NCBI RefSeq assembly: GCF_018448935.1
Contig: NZ_RCWC01000020.1
Coordinates: 23,945-87,944, forward strand
Reading direction: 5' to 3'
Length of the DNA stretch: 64,000 bases
Source of the DNA: Photorhabdus noenieputensis
GTDB taxonomy: Bacteria > Pseudomonadota > Gammaproteobacteria > Enterobacterales > Enterobacteriaceae
Part shown: positions 58,043 through 64,000 of the stretch, one piece after another
Numbering within the stretch: the stretch's first letter is position 1
How the letters are laid out: each line of letters starts with the position of its first letter
Program-made: the position numbers and the translations under genes
The notes under the pieces: model-generated
Seen by the model: the letters and a program-made list of their open reading frames with translations, nothing else
The model's database searches: none
What the model was told of the DNA's origin: nothing

Positions 58043-59428
58043 ATGCTCACCTCATCCCCTGAACAAGCTGAAACAATACCCCCGAAAAAACCAGCTAGTG
58101 AATTGATTTATCGCTTAGAAGATCGGCCGCCGTTGCCACAAACGTTGTTTGCCGCCTGTCAGCATTTACTGGCAATGTTTGTCGCGGTCATCACGCCAGC
58201 AATCTTGATCTGCCAAGCGCTAGGGTTGCCTGCTCACGATACGCAGCGGATTATCAGTATGTCTCTGTTTGCTTCAGGGTTAGCATCATTGATTCAGATC
58301 CGAACTTGGGGGCCTGTCGGTTCTGGTCTGCTTTCCATCCAAGGGACCAGTTTTAACTTTGTTTCCCCACTGATCATGGGCGGGCTGGCATTAAAAAACG
58401 GCGGTGCCGACATTCCTACTATGATGGCAGCGTTATTCGGTACTCTAATGGTGGCATCCGTTACTGAAATTCTGTTATCCCGCGTATTGCATCTGGCCCG
58501 AAGAATTATCACCCCATTGGTTTCCGGTGTTGTGGTGATGATTATCGGTTTGTCTCTGATTCAGGTTGGATTAACCTCTATCGGCGGTGGATTCTCTGCT
58601 ATCGAAAATCACACTTTTGGTTCTCCGGAGAATCTGTTTCTGGCTGGTGTTGTATTGGTGGTGATTGTTTTGCTGAACCGCCAGCGTAATCCTTATCTGC
58701 GTGTCGCTTCTCTGGTGATTGCAATGGTGGTCGGTTATGTTGCCGCCTGGCTAATGGGTATGCTGCCGCCAGCAACGGTACAGGAAAATGGTTCACTCAT
58801 GACAATTCCCGCACCACTCTATTATGGTCTTTCTTTTGACTGGAATCTGCTTATCCCGTTGATGCTGATTTTCATGGTAACTTCGTTGGAAACCATCGGT
58901 GATATTACCGCAACGTCTGATGTTTCCGAGCAACCGGTCAGCGGTCCTCTATATATGAAGCGAATTAAAGGTGGTGTTTTAGCTAACGGCCTAAATTCTA
59001 TGCTTTCTGCCGTATTTAATACTTTCCCAAATTCTTGTTTTGGGCAGAATAACGGGGTTATCCAACTAACTGGTGTTGCCAGCCGCCGTGTAGGTTATGC
59101 CGTGGCGCTAATGTTGATGCTATTAGGTCTATTTCCTGCGGTGGCAGGATTTGTACAACAGATCCCTGAGCCGGTATTGGGAGGTGCCACTATCGTGATG
59201 TTCGGTACGATTGCCGCGTCGGGTATCCGTATCGTTTCTAGAGAGGCACTTAACCGCCGGGCAATTATGATTATCGCGCTATCTTTAGCCGTTGGTATGG
59301 GCGTTGCTCAACAACCGTTAATTTTACAGTTCGCTCCTGATTGGCTGAAAACGTTACTCTCTTCCGGTATTGCTGCTGGCGGTTTGACAGCCATCACTCT
59401 GAATCTCGTGTTTCCGCAGGAAAAATAA
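58043..59428 (+). CDS. xanP: Xanthine permease
   Basis: A 461-residue NCS2-family nucleobase transporter. It contains [20 protein letters not shown], the family signature with glutamate ([17 protein letters not shown]) and the [16 protein letters not shown] stretch that follows FGQN. Position and length match E. coli XanP. Imports xanthine by proton symport. Confidence 0.94.
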   Translation: MLTSSPEQAETIPPKKPASELIYRLEDRPPLPQTLFAACQHLLAMFVAVITPAILICQALGLPAHDTQRIISMSLFASGLASLIQIRTWGPVGSGLLSIQGTSFNFVSPLIMGGLALKNGGADIPTMMAALFGTLMVASVTEILLSRVLHLARRIITPLVSGVVVMIIGLSLIQVGLTSIGGGFSAIENHTFGSPENLFLAGVVLVVIVLLNRQRNPYLRVASLVIAMVVGYVAAWLMGMLPPATVQENGSLMTIPAPLYYGLSFDWNLLIPLMLIFMVTSLETIGDITATSDVSEQPVSGPLYMKRIKGGVLANGLNSMLSAVFNTFPNSCFGQNNGVIQLTGVASRRVGYAVALMLMLLGLFPAVAGFVQQIPEPVLGGATIVMFGTIAASGIRIVSREALNRRAIMIIALSLAVGMGVAQQPLILQFAPDWLKTLLSSGIAAGGLTAITLNLVFPQEK

Positions 59429-59474
59429 TCTCTCTAACAATCTGATATCAGGTTACATATAATCAACATCAATT

Positions 59475-59512
59475 CATCACGCACGTATATTTCATCATCG
59501 CGCGTGATGATG
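59475..59512. terminator. Bidirectional terminator candidate between xanP and hpaB
   Basis: TCATCACGC and GCGTGATGA arms around an internal ATTTCATCAT loop, between two convergent genes. Flanking T and A runs are weak. Confidence 0.4.
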
Positions 59513-59534
59513 ATTTATCTCCTAGAGTTATTTC

Positions 59535-61088
59535 CTAGTAGTTGGAAGGCCAAATAAAATCGTTACCAACCCAACCATCAAGATCGTATTCACTCATACA
59601 CTGCTCAGCAAAGCCTTTCAATTGATCCACTAAGCCCGAGGCTTGGGAAGCCCATAACACATCGAGTCTGGTAACTTCATGGTTGCCAGCATAATTGAGC
59701 TCATATAATTCATGCCTGTTAGCGAATTCCGTACCAACAGAGTCCCAAATCAGTTTCATGAGCTTGACTCGCTCAACTGCACTGTAACCATTGGAGCCAC
59801 GCATGTATTTATCAAGATAAGGAGACAGCTCCGGGTTGGAAAAATCGCGGGCATGAGAGTTAATATAAATCAAGGCACTGCCCAAATCCTGTTCAATAAT
59901 TTCTTTTACCCGCGGGTAACCTTGCGTCATAAACCAACGATAAGCTATCCCATACTCATACCGAGGCAATAGGGCATCTTCACCCCAAGGCTCTGGAGAT
60001 TTAATCATTGCATCACTAAGCGCCCAAAACAGATTACGCCATGACAAGACTTCGCCAACCCGTGTTTGCACGCCGCGAAAATCCTTCGTACCTGTGGCTT
60101 CAACGCCCTTAAGAAGCAATCCAGAAATAAAATCAAGTTTAACCGCCAATCGGGTCAAACCATGCAACATCGCCCGATGAAAAAAACCCGACTCAGCAAA
60201 AAATAACGAAACTTTGTCTATATCCCCATAGATAAATACGTTTTCCCAAGGAACCTTTACTTTATCCAGAATCATTATCGTATCGTTCTCATCAAATCGG
60301 GACGAGAGCGGATAATCAAAAGGACTGCCCATTTTATCAGCCGCCATTGAGTAAGAAGGACGACAAATTAATTTCACTCCTGGCGAATTCATCGGCACAG
60401 TAAAGACCAACGCAAATTCCCGTTTCTTTATTGGTAAGCCGTAATGACCAATAAAGTTGTAATGGCACATCGCCGATCCCGTGGCAACAACTTTAGCGCC
60501 GCTAACAATTAATCCATCATCACACTCTTTTTCAACATGAACACAAATATCACCAATTTCATCAGGTGATAAATGACGATCTATTGGCGGATTAATAATC
60601 GAGTGATTCCAGTAATATACGTTTTCCTGTGAGCGGATATACCAGTTTCTTGCATTATCAGCAAAATCACCATAAATATCCGGTCTTACGCCGAGTGAGG
60701 TAAGAAACGAAGCCTTATAATCAGGGCTTCTACCCAACCAACCATAACTCATGCGAGCCCACGCAGCGATAGCATCACGATCAGCAATTAAATCCTGCTG
60801 TGAGTGCGGTATACGGAAAAAGGGATGTGTCACACCAACACTCCCCGTATCTGTAGCCGTAGTCAGTACATCACGATGAGCCGGATCGTGCAAAGCATCG
60901 TAGAGTTTCGCAATAGCGCGGGCTGGATTTTGAAATGCAGGATGGTTGGCAACATTGTGAATGCGTTCACCATAAGCCCAGACTTCCCGACCATCGTTTA
61001 GCCCATCCAGAAATTCCTTTCCTGTAAGTGGGCGGGTTGTGCGGATATTACCCTCATTCGACGATTTTTGTTGCATGTTTTCTGACAT
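59535..61088 (-). CDS. hpaB: 4-hydroxyphenylacetate 3-monooxygenase-type oxygenase
   Basis: A 517-residue flavin-dependent HpaB-family oxygenase, full length. Typical pieces are the N-terminal [20 protein letters not shown], the [20 protein letters not shown] region and [20 protein letters not shown]. These enzymes ortho-hydroxylate phenols using FADH2 supplied by a separate reductase (HpaC). No reductase gene and no other hpa genes are adjacent, so the substrate may be another phenol and the reductase is elsewhere. AAGGAATC lies 4-11 bases before the ATG. Confidence 0.9.
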   Translation of the reverse strand: MSENMQQKSSNEGNIRTTRPLTGKEFLDGLNDGREVWAYGERIHNVANHPAFQNPARAIAKLYDALHDPAHRDVLTTATDTGSVGVTHPFFRIPHSQQDLIADRDAIAAWARMSYGWLGRSPDYKASFLTSLGVRPDIYGDFADNARNWYIRSQENVYYWNHSIINPPIDRHLSPDEIGDICVHVEKECDDGLIVSGAKVVATGSAMCHYNFIGHYGLPIKKREFALVFTVPMNSPGVKLICRPSYSMAADKMGSPFDYPLSSRFDENDTIMILDKVKVPWENVFIYGDIDKVSLFFAESGFFHRAMLHGLTRLAVKLDFISGLLLKGVEATGTKDFRGVQTRVGEVLSWRNLFWALSDAMIKSPEPWGEDALLPRYEYGIAYRWFMTQGYPRVKEIIEQDLGSALIYINSHARDFSNPELSPYLDKYMRGSNGYSAVERVKLMKLIWDSVGTEFANRHELYELNYAGNHEVTRLDVLWASQASGLVDQLKGFAEQCMSEYDLDGWVGNDFIWPSNY

Positions 61089-61650
61089 AGAAGATTCCTT
61101 ACATTTTTTATTTGCCGGAAGATGGGTGAAAATAAACTATGCAGTGTTTTTTCAAGCATCAATCAAACTGAGAAAGGAATAGAAAGGAATGACGAAAAAA
61201 AAATATCATTATTCCATTTATAGCCATCCATTAATACATTAATCCATTCGGATGTCATTGGCTATATTGTCATGCAACAAAATCTAGATTTAATAATTAC
61301 ATTAATCACACAATACAATTATTAACAAATTCACACAAACTCGATAAGCTATTAATAATAAAAACTTAGGCATGAAAAACAAAAATACAATTAAACTAAG
61401 ATTAATCTCTTAAGTTTATTTTAATAGAATAAAACGATAAAGAACAATTCATTATTTCCCTCATTTACATACCCTGAAATCATTATAAATAACAACTAAC
61501 ATCGTGACTTGTTGGTATTTCTATTGTTAAATTATACAAATGTTACAAATAATAATTTATCCTCGCTCATAACTTTTATACACCATCTCTTGAGTGAACG
61601 CCAAAATTACGGCATAAAAGGAAGCTATAAGCCGATTAAATTGGAGTCTG
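61089..61650. other. AT-rich intergenic region between hpaB and yicH
   Basis: About 560 bases between divergent genes, carrying both promoters. No gene, RNA or repeat recognised. Confidence 0.45.
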
Positions 61651-63360
61651 ATGATGAGATGGTTAAGAAAATCGCTGGTTACTCTGTTATTACTGCTAAT
61701 CCTGGCAGTAATCACTGTTTATGTCATGATACAGACAAACTGGGGAGCACATCAGCTTAGTCAATGGCTGAGTCATCACAGCCGTTATCAGGTTCAAATC
61801 GGCAATATCGAACATAACTGGTCACAACCGGGCACTCTGGCATTCTCCAATATTGTCATTAGCAATCAGCAACAGACTTTCATTTTAGCGGCTCAAGTTG
61901 TCGCATTCGATTTCAACTGGCAGCAATTCACTTCCCCGCGTCATTTTCATCGTCTGTTATTGCAACAGGGCCAATTAACTATCAAAGGGCAGCCACAATC
62001 CATACCTTTTAGCGCCAATATTCTGCAACTTAATCAGATGACTATTCAGTCAGAAAATACAGACTGGCAAATTCAAGGGCAAAACATCACCGGCGGTATC
62101 ACCCCCTGGAACCCACAATCAAATAAGCTGGCAGGGAATGGGGAGTTTCAATTCAGCGCTGACAAACTGAATTTCAATGATATTTCTCTGGAAAAAGTCA
62201 TTATGCGCGGAGATAACCAGCAGAATGCCCTGACTATCCGTTCATTTGGTGCAACATTGGCACAAGGTTCGGTATCGGGTAATGGGCAACGTCAGCCTGA
62301 TGGTAGCTGGCAGTGGGATAATTTACTTATCAGCAATATTCGCTGGCAAACGCCAATGACACTTGAAGAGTTATTGCTAAAAGCAAACAAATTACCCGCG
62401 GTCAGCATCAAAGATCTCAATCTGACTAATGCTAAGTTGGAGGGCAAAAACTGGTCTGCTAACTATCTGGATGCCTCAGTAAAAAATGTCGGTTTGATTA
62501 ACGGGCACTGGCAGGCAAAAGAGGGCGTCATTGATTTCAACGTCATGGATATTACGCTAAATGATCTTCATTTCACCGATGTTATTGGTCACCTGCTTCT
62601 CGCCGGCAATGAACTCACTATTTCCAATCTCACTTCCCGTTGGGAAAAGGGATTATTCCACGTCAAAGGGCAATGGAATCACCAAACAAAGCAATTCAAC
62701 ATCACCAATGCAACGGTTGCCGGTTTAATTTATACCTTGCCACAAAATTGGCATCAGTTGCTGAAAAAATCATTGCCTGAATGGATATCCGGATTTTCCA
62801 TTAACGAGTTGACGATTAACAACAGCTTGTTGATTGATATTAACCCCGATTTCCCATTCCAGCTTACCGCCCTCAGTGGTTATATCTATGATATGGAATT
62901 ACTGAAAGAAGGGAAATGGGGGATCTGGCGTGGCTCTTCAAATCTGAATGCCACCAGCGCAACATTTAACAAAGTTGAATTACGTCGTCCTTACCTTAAA
63001 TTACACACAGAGGGAAATAAACTGATCCTCGACCAATTAGATGCTTCTGTTGATGATGGATTATTGAAAATAAAAGGCACAGTAGATCAACAGTTACAGA
63101 AGCCATTCACTTTAGATTTCCGGGGAATAGATGCAGATTTAGCAACTTTGCATCAATGGCGGTGGGTGCCGTTGAAATTACAGGGTAAAGGCAATTTCAC
63201 GCTGTTAATACAGGGAGATCTTGCTGCTGATGATATTAAAAGTACTATCGATGGTTCATTAACTGCCACGGATAAACAAGCAGGCAGAGAAACTCAAGTT
63301 ATTAATAAGGGGCAAATATCCACACCAAACTGTGAAACCTGTCCAATTGTTAAATTATAG
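61651..63360 (+). CDS. yicH: YicH, AsmA-family envelope protein
   Basis: A 569-residue protein, same length as E. coli YicH. One N-terminal membrane anchor (LVTLLLLLILAVITVYVMIQ) is followed by a long periplasmic beta-rich AsmA-like body (GTLAFSNIVISNQQQTFILA, LKGKGNF-type repeats). AsmA-like proteins are proposed to move or organise phospholipids between membranes. Two adjacent ATGs (61651, 61654) follow GGAG. Confidence 0.92.
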   Translation: MMRWLRKSLVTLLLLLILAVITVYVMIQTNWGAHQLSQWLSHHSRYQVQIGNIEHNWSQPGTLAFSNIVISNQQQTFILAAQVVAFDFNWQQFTSPRHFHRLLLQQGQLTIKGQPQSIPFSANILQLNQMTIQSENTDWQIQGQNITGGITPWNPQSNKLAGNGEFQFSADKLNFNDISLEKVIMRGDNQQNALTIRSFGATLAQGSVSGNGQRQPDGSWQWDNLLISNIRWQTPMTLEELLLKANKLPAVSIKDLNLTNAKLEGKNWSANYLDASVKNVGLINGHWQAKEGVIDFNVMDITLNDLHFTDVIGHLLLAGNELTISNLTSRWEKGLFHVKGQWNHQTKQFNITNATVAGLIYTLPQNWHQLLKKSLPEWISGFSINELTINNSLLIDINPDFPFQLTALSGYIYDMELLKEGKWGIWRGSSNLNATSATFNKVELRRPYLKLHTEGNKLILDQLDASVDDGLLKIKGTVDQQLQKPFTLDFRGIDADLATLHQWRWVPLKLQGKGNFTLLIQGDLAADDIKSTIDGSLTATDKQAGRETQVINKGQISTPNCETCPIVKL

Positions 63361-63370
63361 TAACGAATAT

Positions 63371-63390
63371 TCGGGTACATATGTGCCCGA
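63371..63390 (+). terminator. yicH terminator
   Basis: Perfect 20-bp palindrome (TCGGGTACAT/ATGTGCCCGA) 10 bases after the stop, followed by TTTAACTTTA. Close relative of the hairpin after the MFS gene at 2247-2268. Confidence 0.65.
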
Positions 63391-63434
63391 TTTAACTTTA
63401 TAATACTTGGATTCACATAATAAGTGCAACATCG

Positions 63435-64000
63435 TTAATCCGGAAGTAAACATGTTCGTATTCCTTTAAATAATTCATTCGGGGTTTTCCCTCCCCGGGT
63501 TTTTCGGGGGCGATTATTTAATCGGTTTACCACAAAATTTATTTCCTGATCAGAGACTTCATTAAAATCAGTTCCCTTTGGAAAGTATTGTCTGATGAGT
63601 CCATTGATATTCTCATTTATCCCTCTTTCCCAGGGCGAGTAAGGGTGAGCAAAATAAATTTGGGTTTCTAATTTTTTACTCATGATTTCATGCTCTGCGA
63701 ACTCCAAACCATTATCGAATGTGATGGTATTAACCCTTTGTTTTAACGGGTATAATACTTTCACTACCGCTTTTGCGACTTCTGATGCCTGCTTGCTATC
63801 AAGTTTAACAATAAGGGTATACAGCGTTTTGCGGTCAACCAGGGTTAATAAGGCGCTTTTTTTGTCTTTCCCTATTATCGTATCCCCTTCCCAGTCGCCA
63901 ATACGTTCTTTTTTATCAACGATTTCCGGGCGAACATCAATACTGACCCGGTTTTTAATTTTGCCTCTTCTTTCATAGCGACCATAGCGTTTGCGATAAG
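63435..64000 (-). mobile_element. IS30-family transposase, 5' end outside the window
   Basis: The minus-strand frame is open from the window edge to 63435 (about 188 codons seen). It starts in YRKRYGRYERRGK, contains the DDE catalytic core (GDWEGDT, TFDNGLEF, and the glutamate in ERGINENINGLIRQYF), and ends NRLNNRPRKTRGGKTPNELF followed by 11 residues, as in IS30-family transposases. It appears intact as far as visible. It lies directly downstream of yicH. Confidence 0.92.

Overview
The window looks like a Photorhabdus chromosome (Gammaproteobacteria, Morganellaceae). The backbone genes read as enterobacterial orthologues in an Escherichia-like order: glyQS, tag, avtA, yidQ-yidR, yicG-ligB, gmk-rpoZ-spoT, recG, gltS, xanP and yicH. 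The accessory part contains an eleven-gene fimbrial operon with an adjoining invertible promoter and a FimB-type recombinase, which matches the maternal adhesion (mad) locus known from Photorhabdus. A PAS-LuxR orphan regulator, AT-rich relic-filled spacers and a roughly 130-bp palindrome-ended repeat fit the same genus. Species cannot be told from the sequence alone.

Layout. 1-11 kb: accessory region with an MFS drug-type exporter, then a four-gene minus-strand operon (PLP-dependent lyase/synthase, phosphoribosyltransferase, EamA exporter, BacD-like ATP-grasp ligase) that looks like an uncharacterised small-molecule pathway. A decayed second copy follows in which only the exporter is intact, and a third copy survives as a scrap at 0.3-0.55 kb. 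A PAS-LuxR regulator and IS debris close the region. 11.5-22.5 kb: backbone, with tRNA-Pro, a DinJ/YafQ toxin-antitoxin pair, glyS-glyQ, tag, avtA, yidQ, yidR, yicG and ligB. 22.8-30.4 kb: first island, between ligB and gmk, with a HigBA-type pair, an orphan antitoxin, a secreted RCC1-repeat protein, two secreted adhesin-domain proteins and HicAB. 30.6-33.7 kb: gmk-rpoZ-spoT. 33.8-45.3 kb: second island, madK to madA (transcribed leftwards), the invertible switch and madO, sitting where trmH is expected. 45.8-47.9 kb: recG. 48.3-56.3 kb: third island, between recG and gltS, with two tandem small unknown proteins, two cytoplasmic RCC1-repeat proteins, a Phd/ParE pair, a methyltransferase, a Fic-like protein and relics. 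56.6-63.4 kb: gltS, xanP, an HpaB-type monooxygenase and yicH. The right edge is an IS30-family transposase cut by the window.

How it fits together. Three consecutive joints of a conserved backbone (ligB|gmk, spoT|recG, recG|gltS) each carry an island, and all three hold members of one shuffled family. RCC1-repeat genes and adhesin-domain genes share promoters, a 17-codon leader frame, a signal-peptide cassette and terminators. The N-terminal domain of the presumed Mad tip adhesin (madI) is the same domain found in the two stand-alone secreted proteins of the first island. Toxin-antitoxin pairs lie at or near the island edges. The most promising undescribed items are the PLP/PRTase/EamA/ATP-grasp operon with its duplicated remains, and the modular RCC1/adhesin units.
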